From NCBI RefSeq assembly GCF_010122465.1, contig NZ_WLZY01000011.1, positions 1-64,000 of the forward strand: a stretch of 64,000 nucleotides of DNA. Reading direction: 5' to 3'. The notes beneath the pieces were generated by a model. That model saw nothing but the letters and a program-made list of their open reading frames with translations. It did no database searches and was not told the DNA's origin. The first letter of the stretch is position 1. Each line of letters opens with the position of its first letter. Positions 1-10,003 of the stretch are shown piece after piece. The DNA is from Phytoactinopolyspora mesophila (lineage in GTDB: Bacteria; Actinomycetota; Actinomycetes; Jiangellales; Jiangellaceae). A program made the translations under genes and the position numbers.

Positions 1-108
1 GCATCCCAGAGGTGCCCTTCCGGGTTGAGGTGTGTGGAACCGTCGCAAGTCCCAGACTCCCAGCCCGTAAGGGCATCCTCGCGTTACGCCACGCTCACCC
101 CACCACTC

Positions 109-1464
109 TCATCGGTGGATCGAGGCTAAGCCGGAGGCCTCGGCGGTTGTCTGCTGGAACTCGGTGAACAGCACATTCGAGGCGGTTGCGGATCCGGTGA
201 CGAACGTCCCCAGCACTCCGACGGCGGGCGCCAGGAGCGGCCACCACGCACCCGTGCCGGCCGCCGCCTGCGCCAGTTCGCCCGTCATGCCGGATTGCGA
301 CATCGTGAACGCGATGGTGACCATGGCCACCAGAGCCACAACCACCCATTTCAACTGGGCCGTAGCGATGAGGAACGCGCGCCGGACCTCCGGAAGAGCA
401 GTGCGCTGGGCAAGTGCGCCGACGACGAATGCCAGGGTAAGCAGCACGGCCGGGTGATAGAGCGGACGAACGCTCCCGGAGAAGTCTCCGAGCATCTGCC
501 AGCGCAGTTCGACATCGAACAAGGCATCGCGCACCGGCGGCACCAAACGGGTGACCAGCACGAGGCCCACCAGCGCCAGATATGGCGCTCCCGCACGCAG
601 CATGCTCATCGGAGCATCGTCGAGCCCCTGGGCGTGACTGCTTGATGTGCTGGGTGAGCCGACGGGGGTGCGACGGCGGATCGCGACGACCAAGACGACG
701 AATCCGATCGCCCCGAGCAGCGCCCCACCCAGGGTGGGCAGCTCAGGGCCGACAAAGCGTGCGATCAGCCCGTACGGCACGAAGAACAGCACGGCCGCCG
801 CGGCACCCCATAGCCATGGCGGCGACGCTGTGGGCACGGCGCGGTCGATGATCACCACGAGGACGGCGACGAGGACGGCTCCGAGGATCACGTGATACGG
901 CGCGGTGGCCCGGGCAAGTTCCAGGCCGGTCAGATCGACGATGGCGACCTGGGCGAGCACAGGTGTCCCGACCGCCCCGAACGACACGCCTACGGCGTGC
1001 CCGACCATCGCGGCACACACAGCCGCGACCGGCCGGAATCCGGCGGCTACCAGGAACGGAGCGGCGAGCGCGACCGGCGTCCCGAAGCCGGCCGCGCCTT
1101 CGAGGAACAGGGTGAAGAACCAGGCGATCAGCAAGGCGGCGACGCGTGGATCGGGCGTGATCCGGGCGAGGCCGGAACGCAGCCGATCCGTGGCGCCCGT
1201 GCGTTGCTGCAGGTGATGAATGCCGAGTGCGGGCCCGATGATGGCGACGACCGTCAACGCGACGAACCCGGCCTCCGCCAGCACACCCATGATCCCTGCG
1301 GGAACCGTATAGGCGGTGTTGGATCCGCCGAAGCCGAACGCGGCCACGGCAAGAATCAGGGTGCCGATCGCGGCGACGACACCCGCGTGGGCCGCCGACC
1401 AGCCCAGTGCCAGCATCAGGACCAGCACGGCCAGAATCGGCAGCGCCGCGAGCAACGCCTGCAC
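109..1464 (-). pseudogene. lctP: L-lactate permease, C-terminally truncated
   Basis: Membrane permease of the LctP family (lactate:proton symport). The 451 codons hold about ten hydrophobic segments, the family's charged linker and the GS-x-TASN signature near the C-terminus. Family members usually run to about 530-560 residues, with roughly 80-100 more residues and further membrane helices after that signature. Here the homology stops within about 15 residues and a stop codon follows. I found no continuation in another frame in positions 1-108. The GTG start lies 2 bp after the stop of the upstream D-lactate dehydrogenase gene, so both were probably made from one mRNA. It is either a recently broken gene or one cut by a rearrangement just left of the window. 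Family assignment is firm; loss of function is inferred. Confidence 0.7.
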
Positions 1465-1466
1465 GG

Positions 1467-2480
1467 CTACCCGCGGGCGTCGGCGGTGACGTGATGAACC
1501 GCTTCTTCGCCACGCTCGAAACCGGTGAGATTGCCGATGGTGGTGGACGCGATGTTCCGGAGCGCTTCTTCGGTGAAAAAGGCCTGGTGGCCGGTGATCA
1601 ACACGTTCGGGAACGTGAGTAGCCGGGAGAACACGTCGTCGTTGAGCAGCTTGTCGGACAGATCCTCGAAGAACAGGTCGGCTTCCTCTTCATACACGTC
1701 TAGGCCGAGGTAGCCGATCTTGCCGTTCTTGAGGCCGCCGATGACGGCGGTGGTGTCGACGAGTGCCCCGCGACTGGTATTGATCAGCATCACGCCGGTT
1801 CGCATCCGGGCGATGCGATCAGCGTCTATCAGATGATGCGTCTCCGGGGTGAGGGGGCAATGCAACGTGATGATGTGCGACTCGGCCAGCAGCACGTCGA
1901 GTGGGACGTATTCCGCCCCTGCCTGGCGGGCGTCGTCGCTGGGGTACGGGTCGGTGGCCAGGATCCGGCAGCCGAAGCCGGCCATGATCCGGGCGAAGCG
2001 CACCCCGATCTGGCCGGTGCCGATGATGCCGATCGTCTTGCCGTGCAGATCGAATCCCAGCAGGCCGGTGAGCGCGAAGTTGTTCTCGCGCACCCGGTTG
2101 TGTGCGCGGTGGATCTTCCGATTGAGGGCCAGGATCAGCCCCGCGCAGTGCTCGGCAACCGCGTGTGGAGAGTATCCGGGAACCCGTGCGACGGTGATGT
2201 CGAGGCGAGCCGCGGTGGCCAGGTCGACGTGGTTGAAGCCGGCGGAGCGAAGCGCCACCATCCGCACACCGCCCTTCGCGAGGACGGAGAGCACGTCGCC
2301 GCTGAGGTCGTCGTTGACGAATGCGCAGACCGCATCGCAGCCGGCTGCAAGCGAGGCTGTGTCGAAGGAGAGCCGTGGCTCCAGGAAGACCAGCTCATGA
2401 CCTGCGGACTTGTTCGCTTCTCGAAGGAACTGCTCGTCATAGGGCTTCGTGCTGAATACGGCCACCCGCAACGACCTCAC
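1467..2480 (-). CDS. ldhA: D-lactate dehydrogenase (D-2-hydroxyacid dehydrogenase)
   Basis: NAD-dependent D-isomer 2-hydroxyacid dehydrogenase of 337 aa, the LdhA type that interconverts pyruvate and D-lactate in the cytoplasm. The Rossmann motif GIIGTGQIG is near residue 150. The substrate-binding Arg is in the [10 protein letters not shown] block, and the Glu and His of the catalytic relay are in the blocks [11 protein letters not shown] and [12 protein letters not shown]. The last two are typical of D-LDH rather than glycerate dehydrogenases. The GTG start has a purine-rich GGAGACGGAG upstream. The lactate permease follows after 2 bp, a natural lactate production/export or uptake pair, although the permease is truncated. 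Confidence 0.85.
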   Translation of the reverse strand: MRSLRVAVFSTKPYDEQFLREANKSAGHELVFLEPRLSFDTASLAAGCDAVCAFVNDDLSGDVLSVLAKGGVRMVALRSAGFNHVDLATAARLDITVARVPGYSPHAVAEHCAGLILALNRKIHRAHNRVRENNFALTGLLGFDLHGKTIGIIGTGQIGVRFARIMAGFGCRILATDPYPSDDARQAGAEYVPLDVLLAESHIITLHCPLTPETHHLIDADRIARMRTGVMLINTSRGALVDTTAVIGGLKNGKIGYLGLDVYEEEADLFFEDLSDKLLNDDVFSRLLTFPNVLITGHQAFFTEEALRNIASTTIGNLTGFERGEEAVHHVTADARG

Positions 2481-2660
2481 CTCCGTCTCCGAGATTACTG
2501 ATCGCTCGCCGATCGACGACAGATGCGACTGGCCTGTCTCAAAGGACCAACGACTCTGGCCCGGACTGACTGCCCCGGTTCTCGTGGTGCGGGCAGGCAG
2601 CTCTCATCAACCTCGTACGTGGAGGCACCCAAAGGCCGGTGTGCTGGCAGAATCAAGACG

Positions 2661-5600
2661 GTGCAGATCTGGTTGCTGGGGCCGCTGGAGGTTCGTGCCG
2701 CCGATGGCGCGGAGCTTCCGGTACTTGGTACTCGCCTGCGTGCCCTCGTGATCACGTTGGCTCTAGAGCCTGGCCGTATCGTGTCCATGGAAACACTGGT
2801 GGACGCGATCTGGGGCGATGAACCGCCGGCCGGAGCCGTAAACGCGCTGCAAGCGCTGGTCTCGAGACTTCGGCGCGCGTTGCCGGGTATCGCGATCGAG
2901 GCGCATTCGGTCGGCTACCGGCTCGCAGTCGAACCAGACGCGGTGGACGTGACCAGTTTCGAGCGTCTAGTGCGGGCCGGGCGATCGGCCCTGCCCGATG
3001 ACCCGGCGACCGCAGCACGGCTTTTTCGAGAAGCGCTCGGATTGTGGCGAGGCCCTGCCCTGCAGGATGTGGCGGGGACGGAGTACTTCCGCGCCCAAGT
3101 GGCGCACCTGTCCGAATTGCGGCTCACCGCGCTCGAGGCTCGGGCGGAAGCGGAGCTTCGCCTGGGTCTCGGGGCCGGGCTGACGAGCGAGCTGACCGCC
3201 TTGGTGGCCGAGTATCCGCTCCGGGAACGGCTGGTTGCGATGTTGATGCGGGCGCTGTGCGTGGCCGGCCGCTCCGCGGAGGCGCTGGCGGTATACGAGC
3301 GGGCCCGTGAGGCATTGGCGACCGAACTCGGAGCCGACCCGTCGCCGGAGCTGTCGGCACTGCACACCGCGGTGTTGCGAGGTGAGGTGGGCGGGACGGT
3401 TACGCCGGTGCCCGAGGACAGCGCAGTCGCCGCGACTGGGACGAAAGGTGTCGAGAGGGGGCCCGACGAGAAGGGTGCCGACCCGCCCGCGCGGACCAAC
3501 CTGCGGGCCGGACTGACCAGCTTCGTCGGTCGTGACGGCGACGTCCTCGAGGTTCGCAAGCTGGTTGAGGACTACCGGCTCACGACACTCACCGGACCAG
3601 GTGGGTCGGGGAAAACTCGGATATCCATCGAGGTGGGACGTTCGTTGCTGGATCAGGTTCCGGACGGCGTCTGGATCGTGGAGCTGGCATCGATCACCGA
3701 CGGTGCTGATGTGCCGCAGGCGGTTCTGACCGCGATGGGGTTGCGAGAGCAGGCGCTGATCGGCTGGACACAGACAGACAACCCGAAAGAGCGGCTGGCG
3801 GCCGCATTGAGTACTCGCGGTTCGCTGCTGATCCTGGACAACTGCGAGCACCTCATCGGCGAGGTCACGGACCTGACCGAGCAGTTGCTGGGCGAATGCC
3901 CGCAGCTGCGGATCCTGGCCACGAGTCGCGAGCCGCTAGGGATCATCGGTGAGGCCATCTGGCCGGTGGAACCGCTGGCGTTGCCCCCAGACGGGGCTGA
4001 CTTCGCGGAAGCGACCTCGTATGACGCGGTTCGGTTGCTGACCGATCGTGCTCGCGCGGCCCGGCCCGGGTTCACCGTAGACGAGCGTACGGGGCCGGCA
4101 CTGGTGCGGTTGTGCCGCGCGCTGGACGGCATGCCGCTGGCCATCGAACTGGCCGCGGCGCGGCTGCGCACCATGACCGCCGAGCAGCTGGCGGCGCGGC
4201 TCGACGATCGGTTCCGGCTGCTCACAGGCGGCGGCCGAAGGGCAATGCCCCGGCAGCAGACCCTGCGCGGTGTGGTCGACTGGAGCTGGGAGCTGCTCGA
4301 CCAACGGGAGCGGGCGTTGTTGCGGCGCCTGTCCGTGTTCTCTGGAGGGGCGACCGCCGAATCCGCCGAGGGAGTGTGCGCTGACAGCCTGGTTCCTGCA
4401 GCGCAGGTCTTCGATTTGCTCAGCGCCTTGGCCGACAAATCCTTGCTGGTGTATGAGGAGGAGGAACCGCCACGTTTCCGGATGCTGGAAACCATCAAGG
4501 CGTACGGCATGCAGCGCCTTGAGGAGGCAGGGGAGCGAGAACGGTACCGCCAAGCTCACGCCGGCTACTTCGCGGAGCTGGTCGAGACCGCCGACCCGCA
4601 TTTGCGCCGGGCCGACCAGCTTCGCTGGCTCGCCCGGCTGCGTAGCGAACACGACAACATCACGGCAGCCTTGAGGGGTGCGATATCTGCCGGCGACGCG
4701 CAGACAGCGGTACGGCTGGCGGCGGGCAGCGCCTGGTATTGGTGGCTGACGGGTAACCGTGCGACCAGCTCTGAGCTGACCGTGGGAGCCTTGGCGACAC
4801 CGGGTCCGGTCGACGACGAGTCACTGGTGACGGCATACGCGGCGGCAGCGCTCAACGCGATGGCCGGGCTCGGCGACCAGCATCAGGCGACCGAGTGGCT
4901 CGAACGGATCGGGCAGCTCACCCGCCAGCACGGCGCTCATCACCCGCTCGTGCGGTTTGTCCAACTGATGAGCTTGCGCGGGGATGACCAAGCGTCAGAC
5001 ACGGACGCCGAGGGTACGCCGGAGCTTCGCGCCGACGACGATCCCTGGGTCCAGGCCATGGTTCAGCTCAGCGTTGAGAAGATGGTTCTCGCTGGTCACC
5101 GGCATGCCGAGGCGGAGGCGGCGGTGTCGTCGGCCCTCGGGGCATTACGTGAGCTCGGTGAGCGCTGGGGTATCTCGTTCGCGCTGACCGCATTGGCCGA
5201 TCTGATCGTCCGGCGCGACCTGGCCGCGGCACATGGATGCTACGAGGAGGCGATCGCCGTGCTCACCGAGGTCGGCGTGGTCGAGGACATACCGTATCTT
5301 CGCAGCAAGCTGGCCCAATTGCGGTGGCTGCTGGGTGACCCGGCGGGCTGCGCCGCGGCGATGGCCGATGCCGAGCGAGATGCGCAGAATGTGGGGTCTC
5401 CCGACTCTCGCGCGATGGTGGCCTACTACAAGGCCGAGCTCGCCCGCTGGTCGGGCGATGCGAGTGAGGCTCGCATCCATCTGGCTCGGTACCAGGAGAT
5501 CGCACGACACCTCAGTGTCGCGTCGGCGATTCAGGCCATGGTGTTCTCCACCCGAGGCTACGTTGACACGATGGACAACCACCTGGACGGCGCTCGCGCG

Positions 5601-5909
5601 CATCATGCAGAGGCACTCGCTTCAGCAATGGATTCGGGCGATGTGTACGTGGTTGGTCAGATACTCGTCGGGGTTGCGGACCTGGCGTTACACCAGGAGC
5701 GCCCGCGCGAGGCGGCTCGGTTGCTCGCGGCGAGTGACGCGATCCGTGGGATGCCTGACGTCTCGCTGCCGGACGTGGCGCGGGTAGAGGGTGCGGCCCG
5801 AGCAGCCCTAGGAGACGACGAGTTCGCCGATGCGAGCCGGCGCGGCCGGAACGCCACCGTGGCGACGGCACCAGAGGTCGCCGCCGCCACGCTGAACACT
5901 GGACGCTAG
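2661..5909 (+). CDS. SARP/AfsR-type transcriptional regulator with NB-ARC-like ATPase and TPR region
   Basis: Large multidomain regulator, 1082 aa. Order: OmpR-type winged helix (about 1-90), bacterial transcriptional activation domain (about 95-240), an acidic/proline-rich linker, then a STAND-type ATPase with Walker A GPGGSGKT near residue 314 and Walker B LLILDNCEHL near 392, and a long alpha-helical TPR-like C-terminus. This is the AfsR architecture; such proteins switch on secondary-metabolite or stress genes. The start is the GTG at 2661 because homology to the winged helix (WLLGPLEV) begins at once; the open frame extends 46 codons further upstream without recognisable homology. It converges with the ABC exporter operon. 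No biosynthetic cluster is visible nearby, so its target is unknown. Confidence 0.85.
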   Translation: MQIWLLGPLEVRAADGAELPVLGTRLRALVITLALEPGRIVSMETLVDAIWGDEPPAGAVNALQALVSRLRRALPGIAIEAHSVGYRLAVEPDAVDVTSFERLVRAGRSALPDDPATAARLFREALGLWRGPALQDVAGTEYFRAQVAHLSELRLTALEARAEAELRLGLGAGLTSELTALVAEYPLRERLVAMLMRALCVAGRSAEALAVYERAREALATELGADPSPELSALHTAVLRGEVGGTVTPVPEDSAVAATGTKGVERGPDEKGADPPARTNLRAGLTSFVGRDGDVLEVRKLVEDYRLTTLTGPGGSGKTRISIEVGRSLLDQVPDGVWIVELASITDGADVPQAVLTAMGLREQALIGWTQTDNPKERLAAALSTRGSLLILDNCEHLIGEVTDLTEQLLGECPQLRILATSREPLGIIGEAIWPVEPLALPPDGADFAEATSYDAVRLLTDRARAARPGFTVDERTGPALVRLCRALDGMPLAIELAAARLRTMTAEQLAARLDDRFRLLTGGGRRAMPRQQTLRGVVDWSWELLDQRERALLRRLSVFSGGATAESAEGVCADSLVPAAQVFDLLSALADKSLLVYEEEEPPRFRMLETIKAYGMQRLEEAGERERYRQAHAGYFAELVETADPHLRRADQLRWLARLRSEHDNITAALRGAISAGDAQTAVRLAAGSAWYWWLTGNRATSSELTVGALATPGPVDDESLVTAYAAAALNAMAGLGDQHQATEWLERIGQLTRQHGAHHPLVRFVQLMSLRGDDQASDTDAEGTPELRADDDPWVQAMVQLSVEKMVLAGHRHAEAEAAVSSALGALRELGERWGISFALTALADLIVRRDLAAAHGCYEEAIAVLTEVGVVEDIPYLRSKLAQLRWLLGDPAGCAAAMADAERDAQNVGSPDSRAMVAYYKAELARWSGDASEARIHLARYQEIARHLSVASAIQAMVFSTRGYVDTMDNHLDGARAHHAEALASAMDSGDVYVVGQILVGVADLALHQERPREAARLLAASDAIRGMPDVSLPDVARVEGAARAALGDDEFADASRRGRNATVATAPEVAAATLNTGR

Positions 5910-5943
5910 GAGCGGTTCCGGGCGTCCTTCTTACCGATTGGTC

Positions 5944-6735
5944 TCACCTCGACGGGTCGCGGTTGAACAGGCGCCGGGCCCACAGGAAGCACACCGCGGT
6001 GATTCCGACGCACCAGACGACCGAAATCCAGGCGTTGTTGCCGATCGGCATGTCGAAGAACAGCCCTCGCAGCGTCTCGATGACGGGAGTGAACGGCTGG
6101 TGCTCGGCGAACCATTCGAGCCACGCCGGCATCGAATCCGTCGGGACGAAGCCGCTGCCCAGGAACGGCAGCAGGAGGAGTGGCATCGGGAGGTTGCTGG
6201 CGGATTCGACGTTCTGGGCCGCCAGACCGAGCCCTACGGACAGCCAGGTGACAGCCAGGACCAGCAGCGTGAGCAGGCCGGCGATGGCGAGCCACTCAGG
6301 CAGGCCGGCGGTGGGCCGGAAGCCCACGAGCAGGGCGATGCCGATGACGACGGCCATACCCAGCAGCGTCTGGATCGCGCTGCCGACGACGTGTCCGGTC
6401 AGCATCGACGGCCGGAAGATCGACATGGTGCGGAACCGGGCGATGATGCCTTCATTCATATCCGTGGCTACGGACACCGCCGTTGCCGTGGCCGAGCCGA
6501 CGACGGCGAGCAGGATGATGCCAGGAGTGACGTAGTTGACGTAGGCATCGCGGCCGCCGGACGGACCGCCGAGCCCGTCGCCGAGGGTGCCACCGAAGAC
6601 GTAGACGAACAGCAGAAGAAAGACCACCGGTAGGCCGATGAGGATGAGTGTCATCGACGGATAACGCAGCATGTGCTTGAGCTTGCGGCGCAGCATGGTC
6701 GCGGTGTCGCCGACGGCGTGAGTGGTGGTGCTCAT
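5944..6735 (-). CDS. ABC-2 type exporter permease (DrrB-like)
   Basis: Integral membrane subunit of a drug-type ABC exporter, 263 aa. It has about six transmembrane segments and the ABC-2 signature region around FRTMSIFRPSMLTGHV, with a glycine-rich extracellular loop near residue 65. The ATG overlaps the stop codon of the ATPase gene as ATGA, so the two are translationally coupled. A longer in-frame reading exists upstream but lies inside the ATPase gene and shows no homology. The pair resembles DrrAB, which exports anthracyclines; the substrate here cannot be told from the sequence. Confidence 0.88.
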   Translation of the reverse strand: MSTTTHAVGDTATMLRRKLKHMLRYPSMTLILIGLPVVFLLLFVYVFGGTLGDGLGGPSGGRDAYVNYVTPGIILLAVVGSATATAVSVATDMNEGIIARFRTMSIFRPSMLTGHVVGSAIQTLLGMAVVIGIALLVGFRPTAGLPEWLAIAGLLTLLVLAVTWLSVGLGLAAQNVESASNLPMPLLLLPFLGSGFVPTDSMPAWLEWFAEHQPFTPVIETLRGLFFDMPIGNNAWISVVWCVGITAVCFLWARRLFNRDPSR

Positions 6736-7676
6736 CGTCCGGTCTCCTTCTCTGCGCGCGGCTGACCGGTGAGGGCCAGGAACACGTCGTCGAGGTCGGG
6801 TGTGTGAATCGACAGCGAATCGACCTCCAGTGATTCGCGGTCGAGCCAGTCGAGCAGCTTCTTCAGTGACTCGATATCGCCGTCGCTGGGGATCTGCAGT
6901 TCGAGGGTGTCGTCGTCGCGGACGACGTCGCCGAAGACACGGGCGGCCGTCTCCAGCTGGTCGGGGTCGTTGAACCGCAGGCTGATGTGACCGCCGGCGA
7001 CGAGGCGCTTCAGTTCCTCGGCGGTTCCCTCGGCCACCAGCTTGCCGTGGTCGAGCACCGCGATCCGGTCGGCCAGCTGGTCGGCTTCCTCGAGATACTG
7101 CGTGGTCAGGAAGATCGTGACGCCGTCGGCGACGAGGCCGCGGATGATCTGCCACATGGCACGGCGGCTGCGCGGGTCGAGGCCGGTGGTGGGTTCGTCG
7201 AGGAAGATGACGCGTGGATCGCCGACCAGCGTCATCGCCAGGTCCAAACGACGGCGCATGCCGCCGGAGTAGGTGCCCGCCGGCTTCTTGGCCGCTTCGA
7301 CCAGGTCGAACTGTTCGAGCAGTTCTGCCGTGCGCCGTCGCCCCTCCTTCCGGCCGAGGTGGTGCAGGTCAGCCATCAGCAGGAGGTTTTCCTCGCCGGT
7401 GAACAGGTGGTCCACGGCGGAAAACTGCCCGGTGACGCCGATGACGGCGCGCACGGCGTCGGGATCCGAGGTCAGGTCGTGCCCGGCCACGCGGACGTCG
7501 CCGGCATCCGTGTTGATCAACGTGGACAGGATCTGCACCGTGGTGGTCTTGCCGGCGCCATTGGGGCCGAGGAGCGAGAAGATCGTTCCTTGGGCGACGT
7601 GCAGGTCGATGCCGTCGAGCACCGTCTTGTCTCCGAACGACTTTCGCAGCCCGGTCGCGGCTATTGCGTAGGCCAT
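6732..7676 (-). CDS. ABC exporter ATP-binding protein (DrrA-like)
   Basis: Cytoplasmic ATPase subunit, 314 aa. Walker A GPNGAGKT is at 37-44, the signature YSGGM at 136-140, Walker B VIFLDE at 156-161. The switch position reads TTQYLEEAD, with Gln in place of the usual His, as in DrrA proteins. A C-terminal DrrA-type extension of about 80 residues follows. The start at 7676 has GGGAG nine bases upstream; the frame stays open for 46 more codons without homology. It is the first gene of a two-gene operon with the permease. Confidence 0.9.
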   Translation of the reverse strand: MAYAIAATGLRKSFGDKTVLDGIDLHVAQGTIFSLLGPNGAGKTTTVQILSTLINTDAGDVRVAGHDLTSDPDAVRAVIGVTGQFSAVDHLFTGEENLLLMADLHHLGRKEGRRRTAELLEQFDLVEAAKKPAGTYSGGMRRRLDLAMTLVGDPRVIFLDEPTTGLDPRSRRAMWQIIRGLVADGVTIFLTTQYLEEADQLADRIAVLDHGKLVAEGTAEELKRLVAGGHISLRFNDPDQLETAARVFGDVVRDDDTLELQIPSDGDIESLKKLLDWLDRESLEVDSLSIHTPDLDDVFLALTGQPRAEKETGR

Positions 7677-7849
7677 CGTGATGGCTCCCTTCGTGTGTCT
7701 GTCACGAAGACCATCTCGGCCGGTGCTGACGCCGGATTGAGGGCGCGCTGATATGGCACTGATACGCGAATCGGCACCCCGGTCGAGGGGAGACATCGAA
7801 CGCCGCGTCAACAAGGAACCTTGTCAACGCGGCGTGAGAAACGGTCAGG

Positions 7850-8653
7850 TCAGCGGAACAGGTGTACGTGATCGTTTGCCCATTGGGCGAATGAAGTCGC
7901 CGGCCGGGCCATGACATCTTCGAATGTCGGTGAAACCGGTTGTGGTGTCTTCGCCAGGTCGGCGTAGCCGTCCACATACCACTGGGCGTACTCACCCATG
8001 GCGGGCGTGAGCTCTTCGACAGCTTCTTCGTGGCTGATCTCGACGAAGGGGATTTCGCGACCGAGGGCCTGGCCGATGCGGTGGACCTTCTGCCGGAGGG
8101 TCAGGGTCTCGGGACCGGTGAGCAGGTAGGACTGGCCGGCGTGGCCGTCTCCGAGCAGGGATTCCGCGGCGATTGCGGCCACGTCGGACATGGCGATCAT
8201 CGCGTTGGCTGCCTCACCGTAGGCATCGCGGACTACGCCGGTGTTGCGGATCTGATCGGCCCAGATCTCGCTGTTCTCCATGAACTCGCCGGGCCACAGG
8301 TGAGTCCATTCGGCCCCGGACTCCTCGACACCCGATGCCACCGAATGCCACCAGCTCTCCTCGGGGCCGGAGAGGTCGACGATGTGCCGTACTCCGCTTT
8401 GCGCGGCGAGTGTGGCGGCTTCCTTGGCGGTTTCCGGGACCGGCGCCAGGTACATGCGGTCGACGTCCTTCAGCGCTTCGGGCAATGTCTGAGGGTCCCC
8501 GACATAACCCACAGCCACCTCGACACTGGGCGGGAGTGCCGCCTTGGACGGGTTGGTGGTGAGGGCGCGGACATCATCCGCCCCCGCGGCCAGGAGGTGG
8601 TCTACGACGAGCCGGCCGATGCTGCCTGTTGCTCCAGTGACAAGAATCTTCAT
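7850..8653 (-). CDS. NmrA-like NAD(P)-binding oxidoreductase
   Basis: Atypical short-chain dehydrogenase of the NmrA/quinone oxidoreductase 2 group, 267 aa. The N-terminal nucleotide-binding motif is GATGSIG (residues 7-13). The usual YxxxK catalytic pair is not evident, which is common in NmrA-like proteins, where the fold may sense NAD(P) or reduce quinones. A striking double palindrome lies 8-50 bp upstream of the start, so the gene is probably under a dedicated repressor, often TetR or HxlR in such loci. No such regulator is encoded next to it. Confidence 0.8.
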   Translation of the reverse strand: MKILVTGATGSIGRLVVDHLLAAGADDVRALTTNPSKAALPPSVEVAVGYVGDPQTLPEALKDVDRMYLAPVPETAKEAATLAAQSGVRHIVDLSGPEESWWHSVASGVEESGAEWTHLWPGEFMENSEIWADQIRNTGVVRDAYGEAANAMIAMSDVAAIAAESLLGDGHAGQSYLLTGPETLTLRQKVHRIGQALGREIPFVEISHEEAVEELTPAMGEYAQWYVDGYADLAKTPQPVSPTFEDVMARPATSFAQWANDHVHLFR

Positions 8654-8660
8654 CTATTCA

Positions 8661-8703
8661 GCGTACAATGTACGCGTCGATGCGTACAAGGTACGCATCG
8701 ACG
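8661..8703. promoter_or_regulatory. Double palindromic operator upstream of the NmrA-like gene
   Basis: Two copies of a 15-bp palindrome, GCGTACAATGTACGC at 8661-8675 and GCGTACAAGGTACGC at 8682-8696, start 21 bp apart, or two helical turns. The second copy extends to 13-bp perfect arms (8675-8687 and 8691-8703) around AAG. They lie 8-50 bp upstream of the NmrA-like start, where a repressor would block transcription. The shape fits a TetR-type dimer pair; the regulator is not in the neighbourhood. Confidence 0.65.
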
Positions 8704-8833
8704 TGGCTGCGGAGTCGTCGAGGTGGAGGGGCCGGCTGGCCCGGGAGTGTTCCACGTGGAACCTTCACGACGTTTGCGCCGGTGACAGCCGCGGTTCGCG
8801 GACCCTGTCGGTGTCGGGAGATAACCTCGGCAC

Positions 8834-9928
8834 GTGACGGAGGATGTGGCTACTCAGCGGATGCATGCGGTGGGATTGGCAGGGGGCCCCTGGGAGAGTG
8901 CCGAAGATGTCGTTCGCAGGCTCAGTGTCGTTCAATCCCAGGATCTCGGGCCGGCGATGTGGTCGGTCGGGCAGCGATTGGCTGACGCCTCCGAGGACGC
9001 CATCGCGGCCGCGCTGGCCGACGGGTCCATCGTGCGTACACACGTTCTCCGGCCCACCTGGCATTTTGTCCTGCCGGAAGATATTCGCTGGCTGCTCGAC
9101 CTCACCGCACCCCGGGTCCACGCCTTCAACGCGTACTACTACCGCACCCACGAGCTCGACCGTCCCTTACTGGACCGGTGCGCGGACCTCATCGGCACCC
9201 ACCTGAGCGGCGGCAATGCCTTGACTCGAAGAGAAGTGGCGACCGTCCTCGAACATGCGGGGGTGCCAGCCAGCAGCCTCCGCCTGGGGCTGATTCTCAT
9301 GTATGCCGAACTGCAACAGATCATCTGCAACGGCCCTCGCCGGGGCAAACAGTCCACATACGCGCTGTTCGACGAGCGCGTGCCAGCTGCCCGTAGGCTC
9401 GACCACGACGAAGCACTCGCCGAACTAACCCGGCGCTACTTCACCAGCCACGGACCGGCTACTGCGAAGGATTTCCAGTGGTGGTCGAGTCTCACCATGG
9501 CCGACATCAGCAAGGGCCTCGACGTCGTCGCCGGTGGTCTCGAGAGCCGCCACATCGGCGGTCGCACCTACTACTGGGCTCCGTCCGCCCAACCGGTCCC
9601 CGGCCCGGCTCCGCACGTTGCCCAGCTGCTGCAGCCTTACGACGAGTATGTCGTCGCCTACACCGAGAGCAAGGTCGTTCTCGATCGCGCCGGACTCGAC
9701 GCCAGCAAGCGTCCGGAGCGGGGCGCGTACAACGGCATCATCCTGCTCGGAACGCAGATGGTCGGCAACTGGAAACGGGCCGTCAAACGTCACGAAATCA
9801 CGGTCGACGTGCAGCTCTACCGTCCGTTGGACGCCACGGAGACGGAGTCGTTGCATGTTGCTGCCCACGCTCATGCTGCCTTCCTCGGCAAGGCTGCCGC
9901 CAGCGTGAATCCGCCCCAGCAGCTCTGA
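8834..9928 (+). CDS. Winged-helix DNA-binding protein, AlkZ-like (HTH_42 family)
   Basis: Protein of 364 aa matching the winged-helix family that includes the DNA glycosylases AlkZ and YcaQ. Visible blocks are the N-terminal VVQSQDLGP, the HVLRPTWHFV block at about 70-80 and a C-terminal PYDEYVVAY. In AlkZ the catalytic element is a Gln-x-Gln; here Q34-S-Q36 sits in the matching place, whereas the E. coli YcaQ type has Gln-x-Asp. A role in unhooking alkylated or crosslinked bases is inferred from that. The GTG at 8834 is the start. The gene stands alone between divergent and convergent neighbours. Confidence 0.75.
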   Translation: MTEDVATQRMHAVGLAGGPWESAEDVVRRLSVVQSQDLGPAMWSVGQRLADASEDAIAAALADGSIVRTHVLRPTWHFVLPEDIRWLLDLTAPRVHAFNAYYYRTHELDRPLLDRCADLIGTHLSGGNALTRREVATVLEHAGVPASSLRLGLILMYAELQQIICNGPRRGKQSTYALFDERVPAARRLDHDEALAELTRRYFTSHGPATAKDFQWWSSLTMADISKGLDVVAGGLESRHIGGRTYYWAPSAQPVPGPAPHVAQLLQPYDEYVVAYTESKVVLDRAGLDASKRPERGAYNGIILLGTQMVGNWKRAVKRHEITVDVQLYRPLDATETESLHVAAHAHAAFLGKAAASVNPPQQL

Positions 9929-10003
9929 CTCTGCCGGGGCGGATCCGCCGCGCGTGCTTGTCCGCCGCGGACACTCGGACCTGGACGAAGGTCGTGGCCG
10001 GGG

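Noticed and set aside
1-108. tRNA gene or missing end of the lactate permease
   Set aside because: No cloverleaf can be drawn and no frame matches the expected permease C-terminus; I see nothing recognisable in this stretch.
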